Origin: Pseudomonas marginalis
GTDB lineage: Bacteria; Pseudomonadota; Gammaproteobacteria; Pseudomonadales; Pseudomonadaceae
DNA: 64,000 nt
Reading direction: 5' to 3'
Assembly: GCF_900105325.1 (NCBI RefSeq)
Contig: NZ_FNSU01000003.1
Span: 1,612,001-1,676,000, forward strand
The position numbers were made by a program, and so were the translations under genes. Below the pieces are notes generated by a model. That model made no database searches. It worked only from the letters and a program-made list of their open reading frames with translations, and had not been told where the DNA came from. Numbering within the stretch: the stretch's first letter is position 1; each line of letters opens with the position of its first letter. Shown piece by piece: positions 52,804 through 61,626 of the stretch.

Positions 52804-53484
52804 ATGCTCACCCATCCCCACATCGTGCTCACCCTGCGTCGCCATCACCTGTTCAGTCAGCTCCCGGAAAAAACCTTCCAGGACGTCTGCACCCTGGCCA
52901 ATCTCAAGCGCCTGCCCGGCCATGCGCCCTTGATGCATCAGGGCGACGCGGCCGAGCGTTTTTTCCTGCTGGTCAGCGGCCAGATCAAGCTGCACCGGGT
53001 CACGGGTGAAGGCCAGGAACATCTGGTGGAAGTCATCCAGCCCGGCCAGACCTTTGCCGAAGCGCTGCTGTTCACCCAGGCCAAGGCCTATCCGGTGAGC
53101 GCCACCGCGCTCAAGGACAGCGTGCTGGTCAGCATCGAAGGCCAGCACTACCGCCGGGCCCTGGAAGACCAGCCGAAAATCTGCGTGGCGATCCTGGCCA
53201 GCATGAGCATCCACCTGCATCAGCGCCTCAAGGACATCGACACCCTGACCCTGGCCAACGCCAGCCGTCGGGTGATCAACTTCCTGTTCCAGGAGCGCGA
53301 TGCGCTGAGTGGCGAGGTGGTGCTGCAAGTGCCCAAGCGCCTGGTGGCGTCGAAGCTGGGGATCCAGCCGGAGACCTTTTCAAGGATCCTGCACCGGCTG
53401 GTGGAAGGCGGGTTGATCGAGGTGCAGCGGCGCACCATTCGAATCCTCTGCGAAGAACAGTTGATGGGCTATCAGGCCGGCTGA
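52804..53484 (+). CDS. Crp/Fnr-family regulator, Dnr-type paralogue
   Basis: A 226-residue cAMP-binding-fold regulator (GDAAERFFLLVSGQIKLHRV) with a C-terminal helix-turn-helix ASKLGIQPETFSRILHRL. The recognition segment IQPETFSRI is the same as in the Dnr encoded at 60943-61626, so both may read FNR-type boxes. It lacks the N-terminal cysteines of ANR, so it is not an O2-sensing Fe-S type. Tail-to-tail with ubiT with no gap. Confidence 0.85.
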   Translation: MLTHPHIVLTLRRHHLFSQLPEKTFQDVCTLANLKRLPGHAPLMHQGDAAERFFLLVSGQIKLHRVTGEGQEHLVEVIQPGQTFAEALLFTQAKAYPVSATALKDSVLVSIEGQHYRRALEDQPKICVAILASMSIHLHQRLKDIDTLTLANASRRVINFLFQERDALSGEVVLQVPKRLVASKLGIQPETFSRILHRLVEGGLIEVQRRTIRILCEEQLMGYQAG

Positions 53485-53964
53485 TCAGTGCCCGCTATGG
53501 CCCGCTGACGCCCGCCCCGCCCGCTCCAGATTCCGCCACAACCAGGGCGGCAACACATCCGGGTCCAAACTGTCGATCAGATTCTTCAACCCCAGCCCCA
53601 ATTCCGTATCCCCCTCAATCACCAACCGGCGGCGAAAGAACAGCGTATCCGGATCTTCCTGGCGGCTGGCCAGCAACAGAAACTCCCGCCAATTACCACT
53701 GATGCTGACCTGCGCCTCAGCCTTTTGCGCAATCCGCAACCCATCCCGCCCCAGGGTCAGGTACCAGCACAACCCCAGGTCAGGAATACGCAAACACAGC
53801 CAACGCCCGCGCAGCAGGTCAAACCCGCCGTCGCGCAGGGGTTCGGCCAGGCAGCGGTTGAGGGCCTGCTGCAAGACCAGGCGCTGTACGCCAAACGGCA
53901 CACGGCGAATCAATGGCAACAACCGGTCGGCACCCTTGAGCAGCCATGGTTTACGACTCAGCAC
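53485..53964 (-). CDS. ubiT: SCP2-domain ubiquinone biosynthesis protein UbiT
   Basis: A 159-residue protein with an SCP2 sterol-carrier-like lipid-binding domain (WLCLRIPDLGLCWYLTLGRDGLRI; EFLLLASRQEDPDTLFFRRR; LIIEGD-like LVIEGDTELGLGLKNL). In E. coli and P. aeruginosa UbiT works with UbiU and UbiV in O2-independent ubiquinone synthesis. Its start overlaps the end of ubiV by 7 bp. Last gene of the pdxH-moaB-moeA-ubiUVT run. Confidence 0.88.
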   Translation of the reverse strand: MLSRKPWLLKGADRLLPLIRRVPFGVQRLVLQQALNRCLAEPLRDGGFDLLRGRWLCLRIPDLGLCWYLTLGRDGLRIAQKAEAQVSISGNWREFLLLASRQEDPDTLFFRRRLVIEGDTELGLGLKNLIDSLDPDVLPPWLWRNLERAGRASAGHSGH

Positions 53965-54848
53965 AGGCCCACCTCCTCAACCCGCAACATGCCCGCCTGG
54001 CCGTGCCAGTAGCCGTTGCAGCCTTCGACATACAGCGGCGGCGTAGCGCCCTGGCGTACCTGGTCGTAGGCACGCACCACCTCGACCATGCCCTCGGCCC
54101 GTGGGCTCAGGCGCAACAGATCGGCACCGCTGGACACCAGGCCGGGGTAATCGGCCAGCAGGTTGGTAACGTCGGCGGACATGGTCTGGATGCCATTCAA
54201 GGTGAACAGCGCCTGCCCTTCCTGGCTGGTCAGTGGCATGCCGTCGGGGTAGTTGCTGCAGCAGAACTGGCAATCGTCCTTGGGGCGGTTTTCCGCGCGG
54301 GCGGTGAAGCAACGCGCCGAGTAGGCCAGGGGCAAATGGCCGTAGGCGAAGATCTCCACTTCGGGCAATGGCCGGCCCAATTCGCGCACCTGTTCCAGCA
54401 CGTCGGCGATCAAGCCCTGGGAGCACTCCACCGGCGGCACCCAGCGCTGCATGCCGGCGTCGAGCAGTTGCACCAGGGCTTGACCGTTGTAGAGGTTGAG
54501 CGCCGGGCCGCCGACAAAGGGCAATTTGCGTTCGATCAGCATCTGCACCGCGCCCATGTCGTTGGCCTCCACCAGCCACTCGCCGTTGTCGCACAGGCGG
54601 CGCAGGCTCGACAGTTCGGAGGCGGCTTCGATCAAGGTCAGGCTCGACAACACGATCTGCGCCGGGCTGCAGGTCTGCAGCTCCCGCCCCAGGCCCAACC
54701 AACGGTCCAGGGAAAACGCGCGGCGCTTGGCACACACGGTTTCGCCCAGGTAAATCACGTCCAGGGGCAAGCCGGCCATGTCCGAGTAGAAGCGCCCCAG
54801 GTGTTCCTTATCCCAATAAAACAGCACCGGTCCCAGGCTGAGTTTCAT
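53958..54848 (-). CDS. ubiV: O2-independent ubiquinone hydroxylation protein UbiV (U32 family)
   Basis: ATG 54848 (MKLSLGPVLFYWDKEHLGRF) gives 296 residues. The iron-sulfur cysteines are visible: ETVCAKRR near residue 40 and CFTARAENRPKDDCQFCCSN near 180-197, the four-Cys pattern of UbiV. It forms a heterodimer with UbiU that hydroxylates the quinone ring without O2. Confidence 0.9.
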   Translation of the reverse strand: MKLSLGPVLFYWDKEHLGRFYSDMAGLPLDVIYLGETVCAKRRAFSLDRWLGLGRELQTCSPAQIVLSSLTLIEAASELSSLRRLCDNGEWLVEANDMGAVQMLIERKLPFVGGPALNLYNGQALVQLLDAGMQRWVPPVECSQGLIADVLEQVRELGRPLPEVEIFAYGHLPLAYSARCFTARAENRPKDDCQFCCSNYPDGMPLTSQEGQALFTLNGIQTMSADVTNLLADYPGLVSSGADLLRLSPRAEGMVEVVRAYDQVRQGATPPLYVEGCNGYWHGQAGMLRVEEVGLC

Positions 54849-54858
54849 CTGTGTCTCC

Positions 54859-55854
54859 TCACTGCCATGCACGATGGTAGGCGCCGAGTGTGGTCTGGCT
54901 GCCTTCGGATAACCCGGCCAGCACCTGGCGCCATTGGTCCTTGACCACAAAGCTGGCCGGTGCGCTGCGGTGGGCGTCGAGCGCGGCGCGCCAGACCCGG
55001 GTGACTTGTTCCACATACGCCGGGCTGCGTTGGCGGCCTTCGATCTTGACCGCTTCGACGCCGATGGCGCTGAGCTCCGGCAGCAGGTCGAGGGTGTCGA
55101 GGCTGGTGGGTTCTTCGAGGGCATGGAAGCGTTTGCCGCCGACCAGGAAGCGGCCCTTGCACAGGGTCGGGTAACCGGCGGGTTCGTCGGCGGTATAGCG
55201 GTCGATCAGTACTTCGCTCAGGCGCGCACTCAAGCCCTCGGCATCTTCGCTCCAGCGCACCGCCTTGGCCGGCGAGCACACGCCGCACAGGTTCGGCGAC
55301 TCGCCGGTGATATAGGAAGACAGGTGGCAACGCCCCTCGGCCATGATGCACAGGCTGCCAAAACCGAACACTTCGATGGGCACCGGGCTGCTCGCAGCCA
55401 CCTGCTTGACCTGGGCCAGGGACAGCACACGGGGCAATACCGCGCGGCGAATGCCATAGCGTTCGGCATAGAACTTCAGCGCCGCCGCGTGGGTGGCCGA
55501 GCCCTGTACCGACAGGTGCAAGGCCATGTGCGGATGCTGGCGGCTGGCGTAGTCGAGCACGCCGGGGTCGGCGGCGATCAGGGCGTCCACGCCGTGGTCC
55601 GCCGCGCGGTCGACGGCGCGTTGCCAGCGCGCCCAGATCTTCGGTTGCGGGTAGGTGTTGACCGCCACGTACAGCTTGCGCTGGTGCTGGCGAATAAAGG
55701 CGACGGCACCGTCGAACTGTTTGTCGTCCATGTTCAACCCGGCAAAGTGCCGGGCATTGGTGTCATCGCGAAAACCGACATACACCGCATCGGCGCCTTG
55801 ACGCACAGCGGCTTTAAGCGCAGGCAGGTTGCCTGCCGGGCAGACCAGTTGCAT
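54859..55854 (-). CDS. ubiU: O2-independent ubiquinone hydroxylation protein UbiU (U32 family)
   Basis: A 331-residue U32-family protein with [4Fe-4S] cysteines in GSLCIMAEGRCHLSSY, LCGVCSPAKA and YPTLCKGRF, the UbiU pattern. N-terminus MQLVCPAGNLPALKAAVRQG is typical. It lies 10 bp before ubiV and 9 bp after moeA. U32 proteins were formerly annotated as peptidases; the pairing with ubiV and ubiT decides the call. Confidence 0.9.
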   Translation of the reverse strand: MQLVCPAGNLPALKAAVRQGADAVYVGFRDDTNARHFAGLNMDDKQFDGAVAFIRQHQRKLYVAVNTYPQPKIWARWQRAVDRAADHGVDALIAADPGVLDYASRQHPHMALHLSVQGSATHAAALKFYAERYGIRRAVLPRVLSLAQVKQVAASSPVPIEVFGFGSLCIMAEGRCHLSSYITGESPNLCGVCSPAKAVRWSEDAEGLSARLSEVLIDRYTADEPAGYPTLCKGRFLVGGKRFHALEEPTSLDTLDLLPELSAIGVEAVKIEGRQRSPAYVEQVTRVWRAALDAHRSAPASFVVKDQWRQVLAGLSEGSQTTLGAYHRAWQ

Positions 55855-55863
55855 GGGGGCTCC

Positions 55864-57096
55864 TCAGAGAAATTCAGCGAAAGACACAAACGGCACCGGT
55901 TCATCCTTGAGCACCTGGTGCTCACGCTCGACGATCACCAGGCCATCGGCCCAACAGGCGGCGGTGAGCATCGCCGAGCTTTGCTGGGGGTGCAGCACGG
56001 CGCGCAATTGCCCGTCCTCGCCAGGGCTCAGGCGTGCACGCAGGTACTGGCGGCGCTTGTTGGGCTTGAGCCATTCGAACGCGGCCGGCACCTGGATCGG
56101 CACCGGCAACACCCGCTCCACCCCTTGGGCGCGCAGCAGGAACGGGCGCACCACCACCAGCGCGGTGATCAGCGCCGCCGACGGGTTACCGGGCAGGCCC
56201 AGCCACGGCTTGCCCGCCACTTCGCCAAATGCCAGGGGTTTGCCGGGCTGGATCGCCAGGCGCCAGAAGTCCACGCGACCGAGCGCTTCGATGGCCTGCT
56301 TGAGATGGTCCTCCTCCCCCACCGACACCCCCGCCGAGGTCAGCAACAGGTCGCATTCGGACGAGGCCAGGGCCAGGGCATCACGGCTGGCGGCCAACTC
56401 ATCGGCCATCACCCCGTAGTCGTGCACGTCCACGCCCCAGCCACGCAACAACGCGGCCAGGGCATAGCGGTTGCTGTTGTAGATCTGCCCCGGCACCAGC
56501 GCCTCGCCCGGATCACGCAACTCGTTGCCGCTGCTGAGCAGGCACACCCGCAACGGGCGATAGACTTTCAACCGAGGAATGCCCGCCGAGGCGAGCAAGC
56601 CGATATCCTGGGCGCGCAGGCGCTTGCCGACGGCGATCAGGGTCTGCCCGCGCTGCAGCTCTTCACCCTGCTTGCGCACGTGCTCGCCGAGACGTACCGG
56701 CGGGCACCAGATGCGCTGGCCGTACAGGCGGCAACGCTCCTGGGCCACCACCGTGTCAGCGCCAGGCGGTAGCGGCGCACCGGTAAAGATGCGCACGGCC
56801 TGCCCGGCCTGCACGCTCACCTTGCTGTGCTGCCCCGCCGCAATGCGCCCGGCGAGCATCAGGTAGCCGCCTTCGGCCGGCACGTCCTCGGCGCGCAGGG
56901 CGTAGCCGTCCATGGCGCTGTTGTCGAAACCGGGCAAATCCAGGGGCGAGAACAGCTCTTCAGCGACCACCCGCCCCAGCGCCTGCTCCAGGCCAATCAC
57001 CTGGGTGCTCGGCGGCGGCGGCGCCTGGGCCAGCAGCGTGGCGATGGCCTCGTCCACCGGCATCAGGTGGCCGCTGTCACACACCGAGACACTCAT
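55864..57096 (-). CDS. moeA: Molybdopterin molybdenumtransferase MoeA
   Basis: A 410-residue MoeA with N-terminal LEQALGRVVAEELFSPLDLP, the FDNSAMDGYALRAEDVP motif, the MPT-binding segment (LLLTSAGVSVGEEDHLKQAI with Gly-Gly changed to SAG) and LGLPGNPSAALI. It inserts molybdenum into adenylated molybdopterin. Overlap of 4 bp with moaB shows coupled expression. Confidence 0.92.
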   Translation of the reverse strand: MSVSVCDSGHLMPVDEAIATLLAQAPPPPSTQVIGLEQALGRVVAEELFSPLDLPGFDNSAMDGYALRAEDVPAEGGYLMLAGRIAAGQHSKVSVQAGQAVRIFTGAPLPPGADTVVAQERCRLYGQRIWCPPVRLGEHVRKQGEELQRGQTLIAVGKRLRAQDIGLLASAGIPRLKVYRPLRVCLLSSGNELRDPGEALVPGQIYNSNRYALAALLRGWGVDVHDYGVMADELAASRDALALASSECDLLLTSAGVSVGEEDHLKQAIEALGRVDFWRLAIQPGKPLAFGEVAGKPWLGLPGNPSAALITALVVVRPFLLRAQGVERVLPVPIQVPAAFEWLKPNKRRQYLRARLSPGEDGQLRAVLHPQQSSAMLTAACWADGLVIVEREHQVLKDEPVPFVSFAEFL

Positions 57097-57647
57097 GAAC
57101 GCGACTCGCAGGCTTGCAGGATTTGCTCAGGCTGGGGCTTGAGGTGCGGCACGAAGTTGCACGGGCCGGTGCGGCTGTCCAACTGCCCCGCCAGGATCTG
57201 GTCCCAGCCGGTGCGACACGCCCCCGGCGAGCCCGGCATGCAGCACACCAGCACGCCGTTGCTGATGCCGGCCAACGCGCGGGACTGCACGGTGGAAGTG
57301 CCGATTTCGGCCAGGGACACCTGGCGGAACAGCTCACCGAAGCCTTCGACATGTTTGTCCAGCAACGGCAACACCGCCTGGGGCGTGTTGTCGCGGGCGG
57401 TGAAACCGGTACCGCCGGTCATCAGCACCACTTGCACCTCGGGGTCCGCGATCCACAGGGAGACTTGCGCACGAATCTGGTAGATATCGTCGATCACCAG
57501 GCCACGGTCGATGAGCACATGCCCGGCACTTTCGAGGCGGTCCACCAGGGTCTGGCCGGAGGTGTCGGTGTCGAGGGTACGGGTGTCACTGATGGTCAGC
57601 ACGGCGATGTTCAGGGGCACGAAATTGCGTTGTTTCAAATGGGCCAT
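57093..57647 (-). CDS. moaB: Molybdenum cofactor protein MoaB
   Basis: ATG 57647 gives 184 residues. The MogA/MoaB fold is recognised by IAVLTISDTRTLDTDTSGQ, VLMTGGTGFTARDNTPQAV and ALAGISNGVLVCCMPGSPGA. It adenylates molybdopterin or supports that step before MoeA acts. A NarL-like inverted heptamer site lies 64 bp upstream of the start, between it and pdxH. Confidence 0.9.
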   Translation of the reverse strand: MAHLKQRNFVPLNIAVLTISDTRTLDTDTSGQTLVDRLESAGHVLIDRGLVIDDIYQIRAQVSLWIADPEVQVVLMTGGTGFTARDNTPQAVLPLLDKHVEGFGELFRQVSLAEIGTSTVQSRALAGISNGVLVCCMPGSPGACRTGWDQILAGQLDSRTGPCNFVPHLKPQPEQILQACESRS

Positions 57648-57710
57648 GATCAAGGCTCCAGGCGTCAAGAAAGTTGCCGTCAGCCTGCGCCGCAACGGGC
57701 GCAGGGCCTA

Positions 57711-57726
57711 TTCCTCCAAGGAGGTA
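57711..57726. promoter_or_regulatory. NarL-like 7-2-7 site upstream of moaB
   Basis: TTCCTCCAAGGAGGTA; on the minus strand TACCTCC-TT-GGAGGAA. It resembles the narK1-narX site with two or three mismatches to the heptamer consensus. Confidence 0.5.
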
Positions 57727-57732
57727 TCTCGT

Positions 57733-58380
57733 TCAGGGGGCCAGGCGCGTGCGCTGCCAAATGCCCGCGTGCAGGCGGTAGTCGAGACGGTCATGCAGAC
57801 GGTCGGGCCGGCCCTGCCAGAACTCGATGCGCTGCGGCTGCAGGCGGTAGCCGCCCCAATGCTCGGGGCGTGGCGGTTGCTGCCCGGCGAAACGCTCGGT
57901 GACCTCACGCAGGCGGCTTTCCAGCTCGCTGCGATGGCCAAGGGGCTGGCTTTGCGGCGACGCCCAGGCGCCCAACTGGCTGGCGGCCGGGCGTGCATCG
58001 AAATAATCGTCCGACAGCTGCGCATCCGCCCGCACCACCGGGCCTTCGATACGCACCTGACGCTCCAGCCCCGGCCAGAAAAACGTCATGGCCGCATGGG
58101 GATTGCTCGCCAACTCCTGGCCCTTGGCACTCTGGTAATGGCCGAAAAAGAAAAAACCCTCGGCGCTGAAACCCTTGAGCAGCAAGATGCGGCAATGCGC
58201 ATGGCCCTGGCTGTCCACGGTGGCCAGCGCCATGCTATTGGCCTCCGCCGGAGGCACCTCGGTTTTGCGCGCCTGATCCAGCCACTGACCGAACAGCACC
58301 AGGGGATCGTCCTGCGCCAAGTCATCACGCAAACCATAAAGGGTGTAGTTACGGCGCAATTGCGCAAGAGACAAGGGCAT
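57733..58380 (-). CDS. pdxH: Pyridoxamine 5'-phosphate oxidase (PdxH) homologue
   Basis: A 215-residue flavoprotein of full PdxH length with FMN and substrate motifs: CRILLLKGFSAEGFFFFGHY, SAKGQELASNPHAAMTFFWP, RQVRIEGPV and the C-terminal EFWQGRPDRLHDR. It converts PNP/PMP to PLP, classically with O2 as acceptor. Its place at the head of an anaerobic cofactor operon, with an ANR-type box 55 bp upstream, is unusual. The sequence seems diverged from the usual Pseudomonas PdxH (N-terminus MPLSLAQLRRNYTLYGL), so it is probably a second paralogue; this needs the rest of the genome. Confidence 0.85.
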   Translation of the reverse strand: MPLSLAQLRRNYTLYGLRDDLAQDDPLVLFGQWLDQARKTEVPPAEANSMALATVDSQGHAHCRILLLKGFSAEGFFFFGHYQSAKGQELASNPHAAMTFFWPGLERQVRIEGPVVRADAQLSDDYFDARPAASQLGAWASPQSQPLGHRSELESRLREVTERFAGQQPPRPEHWGGYRLQPQRIEFWQGRPDRLHDRLDYRLHAGIWQRTRLAP

Positions 58381-58435
58381 GACACGGTCCTCCAGAAAGT
58401 TCGCTACAGTGTGGGAACTACCGCGCCGTTATCCC

Positions 58436-58449
58436 TTGACCACGATCAA
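58436..58449 (-). promoter_or_regulatory. ANR/DNR box upstream of pdxH
   Basis: TTGACCACGATCAA, a full match to TTGAY-N4-ATCAA. Confidence 0.78.
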
Positions 58450-58514
58450 CATTCACCCGTGGCATGACGCCGCATGTGATCGCTTGAGGTGTGGGGTTCT
58501 ACACAACGGATCGC

Positions 58515-58920
<406 letters not shown>

Positions 58921-58957
58921 TGATCTCTATACATCAGGTCCCTATCAGCCTGCCAGA

Positions 58958-59389
58958 TCAGCGCAACATCAACTTGGCCAGAATCACGATCACGACCATA
59001 TGCCCCAGGATGCTGCGACGAATCCACGTCGCACGCCTCGGGCTCAAGCGCTGATGGCCCAGCAGGTACGCCAGCCACAGGTAATGGCCGATGATGCTCA
59101 GGGCCAGCAAAATTTTCAGGCTCAGCAGCGCCCCGAAATGGCTGGCCCAGGGCACCGCCAACAGCCCGCGATAGTGCCAGGCCAGGCCGATGCCGGCGCC
59201 GTACAGCAACACCACCACGCCGTGCAGTACCTGGCGCGAACGCCGTGCAATGGCGTGGTCGGAGGTGAACTGCGCCGACCAGGCCAATTCCTCACGGGCG
59301 CTGTGCCAGATCACTACTTCGAAAAACAGCGTGCCGATAAACGCAATCGCCGCCAGCAAATGCACGATCAACAAGGTGGAATAGAGCAT
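58958..59389 (-). CDS. CopD-family-like small integral membrane protein
   Basis: A 143-residue protein with four predicted helices and conserved His residues (LLIVHLLAAIAFIGTLFFEV; VLHGVVVLLYGAGIGLAWHY), resembling CopD/DUF2269-like haem-type membrane proteins. It starts 9 bp after nnrS and is probably co-transcribed with it, suggesting a role near NO or haem-copper respiration; the function is not established. Confidence 0.7.
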   Translation of the reverse strand: MLYSTLLIVHLLAAIAFIGTLFFEVVIWHSAREELAWSAQFTSDHAIARRSRQVLHGVVVLLYGAGIGLAWHYRGLLAVPWASHFGALLSLKILLALSIIGHYLWLAYLLGHQRLSPRRATWIRRSILGHMVVIVILAKLMLR

Positions 59390-59398
59390 GACGTCCCC

Positions 59399-60589
59399 CT
59401 AGCCTGGATGCCCATCGACCCGCGCCTGCCACAGCATCGGGCCATACCGCCACAGGTACAGGCCGAGCCCGAGGGTCCAGCACACACCCGCCAGCCACAA
59501 CGCGGCCATCGGCAACAGCAGGACCAGCACCACCCGGCACACACACGCCAGGTTCAGCAGCCCAAAGGCCAGGGTCATCCCGACCGGCGGCTGCAACGGG
59601 CGGCCGGTGTGGCCCAGGCTGACGCGGGCGATCATGGCCAGGATCAGCCCGGCCATGGCGCCGATGGTCAATGCATGCACGGCCAGGCTGGGATTGAGCG
59701 GCGCACCGCAGTGCCACAGCGCCATGCCCAGGCAGGCCACGGCCAGCCAGGCATACGCCAGGTGCAATGACCACAGCAACGGCACGCGCCACAGGCCGCG
59801 ATCATGCCAGCGGACCAGGCGGACCAGGTGCCCCAACCCGAGGGCGGCGAACAGCAGGCCGATCCACAGGTTGGCGCCCAATGCAGGCCCTGCGGCATAC
59901 AGCACGGCGATCAGCAGCGAGCCGCCAAGCAATATAAGGTCCAGCCACACCCAGGGTTTGACCGCTTCGACCCGGCCCAAACCGCGCTGGGTGAAAAACG
60001 GAATCACCCGTCCGCCGATCAGGCCCATCATCGCCGCCACCAGCCACAGGCCTGTGAGCACCGCTTGGCGTTGCAGGCCGGGGTCATTGCGCAGCAAGCC
60101 ATACAGCGACAGCGCATCGGCCACGGTCAACAGCGCCAGCACCAGCACAATCGGGTAATTACGCTTCTGTCTTACCTGCCAGAGGGTCCAGCCCATCACT
60201 GCGGCGACAGCCAGGGGAAAGGTCAGCTCCAGCACCGCCAACAGCGGCCAGTGCAGGTTGAACAACCACCCCAGGCGCGCCGCCAGCCACACGCCGGCAA
60301 GCAGCGCCAGGGCGTTGCCGCTGATGCCCGGACGGCCGGTCCAGGTCTGCACTGCCGTGAGCAGGAAGCCGGCGATAATCGCCAGGCCAAAGCCGAACAG
60401 CAGCTCATGGCGATGCCAGGCCAGCCAGCCGCCCGCCGGCTGCCAGCTGCCGAGGTGACCGCCCAGGGCCAGCAGCCACAGGGGGATTGCCAGCGTCGCC
60501 AATACACAGGCGCCGAGGAAGAATGGCCGGAAGGCCAGGCGAAACAACGGGGTAATCGACATGGCCTTGCGCCGATCGAGCACTTGCAT
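59399..60589 (-). CDS. nnrS: NnrS family membrane protein
   Basis: A 396-residue haem/copper membrane protein with about 12 helices; the N-terminal LFRLAFRPFFLGACVLATLA and WHRHELLFGFGLAIIAGFLL (ligand histidines) identify NnrS. Homologues protect cells during nitric oxide stress. GGGAG lies 8 bp before the ATG, and a DNR/ANR-type box lies 57 bp upstream. Confidence 0.9.
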   Translation of the reverse strand: MQVLDRRKAMSITPLFRLAFRPFFLGACVLATLAIPLWLLALGGHLGSWQPAGGWLAWHRHELLFGFGLAIIAGFLLTAVQTWTGRPGISGNALALLAGVWLAARLGWLFNLHWPLLAVLELTFPLAVAAVMGWTLWQVRQKRNYPIVLVLALLTVADALSLYGLLRNDPGLQRQAVLTGLWLVAAMMGLIGGRVIPFFTQRGLGRVEAVKPWVWLDLILLGGSLLIAVLYAAGPALGANLWIGLLFAALGLGHLVRLVRWHDRGLWRVPLLWSLHLAYAWLAVACLGMALWHCGAPLNPSLAVHALTIGAMAGLILAMIARVSLGHTGRPLQPPVGMTLAFGLLNLACVCRVVLVLLLPMAALWLAGVCWTLGLGLYLWRYGPMLWQARVDGHPG

Positions 60590-60645
60590 GACACGGTCTC
60601 CCTTCAGGACTGCGGCAATCTTGCGCCGATACCTGCGCGTTGCCC

Positions 60646-60659
60646 TTGTCGTAGATCAA
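60646..60659 (-). promoter_or_regulatory. ANR/DNR box upstream of nnrS
   Basis: TTGTCGTAGATCAA: the right half ATCAA is perfect, the left half has one mismatch to TTGAY. Confidence 0.65.
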
Positions 60660-60696
60660 GTCGCAAACCCACTTCAACGCTTACGCTTGCGCTCAC

Positions 60697-60796
60697 TGTA
60701 GGAGCGAGCTTGCTCGCGAAGAACGTTAACGATGACGCGGGCATCCTGATTAAACGCGGTGTCTGTGGGTTTTTCGCGAGCAAGCTCGCTCCTACA
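60697..60796. repeat. REPIN between nnrS and dnr, 100 bp
   Basis: Same family and length as 1581-1680; arms TGTAGGAGCGAGCTTGCTCG and complement. Confidence 0.9.
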
Positions 60797-60820
60797 ACAC
60801 CTTTAGCATGCTTTGGAGCC

Positions 60821-60913
60821 ATGATGAAAAACGCCTATGTCCCCCTCGCCTGGTTTGTGATCCTCGGCTCCATGCTGGCCGCCGCCAGCGGGCTTTCGCT
60901 GGTGCTGGTGTGA
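60821..60913 (+). CDS. Putative 30-residue membrane peptide upstream of dnr
   Basis: An open frame MMKNAYVPLAWFVILGSMLA followed by AASGLSLVLV, a single hydrophobic helix. TTTGGAG lies 5 bp before the ATG, and the frame ends 29 bp before the dnr start. Small membrane peptides of this type are common but often missed; codon evidence is too short to prove translation. Confidence 0.45.
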   Translation: MMKNAYVPLAWFVILGSMLAAASGLSLVLV

Positions 60914-60942
60914 ACGCGCCGCTGCTGTTCAAGGAACCGGGC

Positions 60943-61626
60943 ATGGTGCTGCATCGCGTGCACCACCAGATCCTGCGCAGCCATCACCTGTTCGAACCGC
61001 TGAACGACGAAGAACTCAACGAGCTGATGGGCAACAGCCAGTTGCTGAGTATCGACAAAGGCGAGCCGCTGTTCCGCCAGGGCGAACCGGCCGATGCGTT
61101 TTACTTCGTGATTGCCGGTGCGGTGAAGATCTACCGTTTGACCCCCGACGGCCAGGAGAAGGTCTTCGAAGTGATCGGCGAGCGCCAGACCTTCGCCGAG
61201 GCCATGATGCTGATGGACACCCCCAACTACGTGGCCTGCGCCGAAGCGGTGTGCCCCACCCAGTTGTACCGTTTGTCCAACGCCACCTACATGCGCCTGC
61301 TGCACAGCAACAGCCGCCTGACCTTCGCCCTGCTCGGCACGTTGTGCGTGCGCCTGCACCAGCGGGTCAACGAGATCGAGACCCTGTCGCTGAAAAACGC
61401 CACCCACCGCGTGGTGCGCTACCTGCTGACCCAACTGATGCGCCTGCACAGCACCGAGGCCACCTTCGAACTGCCCATGGCCAAGCAGTTGATTGCCGGG
61501 CATCTGTCGATCCAGCCGGAAACCTTTTCGCGGATTATCCGGCGCCTGATCGATGAAAAGATCATCACCCAGGACGGACGTCAGATCGCCATTCTGGACC
61601 GGCTGCGCCTGGAGCAATTCGAGTGA
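60943..61626 (+). CDS. dnr: Nitric oxide-responsive regulator Dnr
   Basis: ATG 60943 with AAGGAA upstream gives 227 residues, the length of P. aeruginosa Dnr. Segments SHHLFEPL, YRLTPDGQEKVFEV, TFAEAMMLMDTPNYVA, IETLSLKNATHRVVRYLL and the helix-turn-helix AGHLSIQPETFSRIIRRL match Dnr closely. It binds haem/NO and activates nor, nos and related promoters via TTGAT-N4-ATCAA boxes. dnrP overlaps its end by 4 bp. Confidence 0.92.
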   Translation: MVLHRVHHQILRSHHLFEPLNDEELNELMGNSQLLSIDKGEPLFRQGEPADAFYFVIAGAVKIYRLTPDGQEKVFEVIGERQTFAEAMMLMDTPNYVACAEAVCPTQLYRLSNATYMRLLHSNSRLTFALLGTLCVRLHQRVNEIETLSLKNATHRVVRYLLTQLMRLHSTEATFELPMAKQLIAGHLSIQPETFSRIIRRLIDEKIITQDGRQIAILDRLRLEQFE

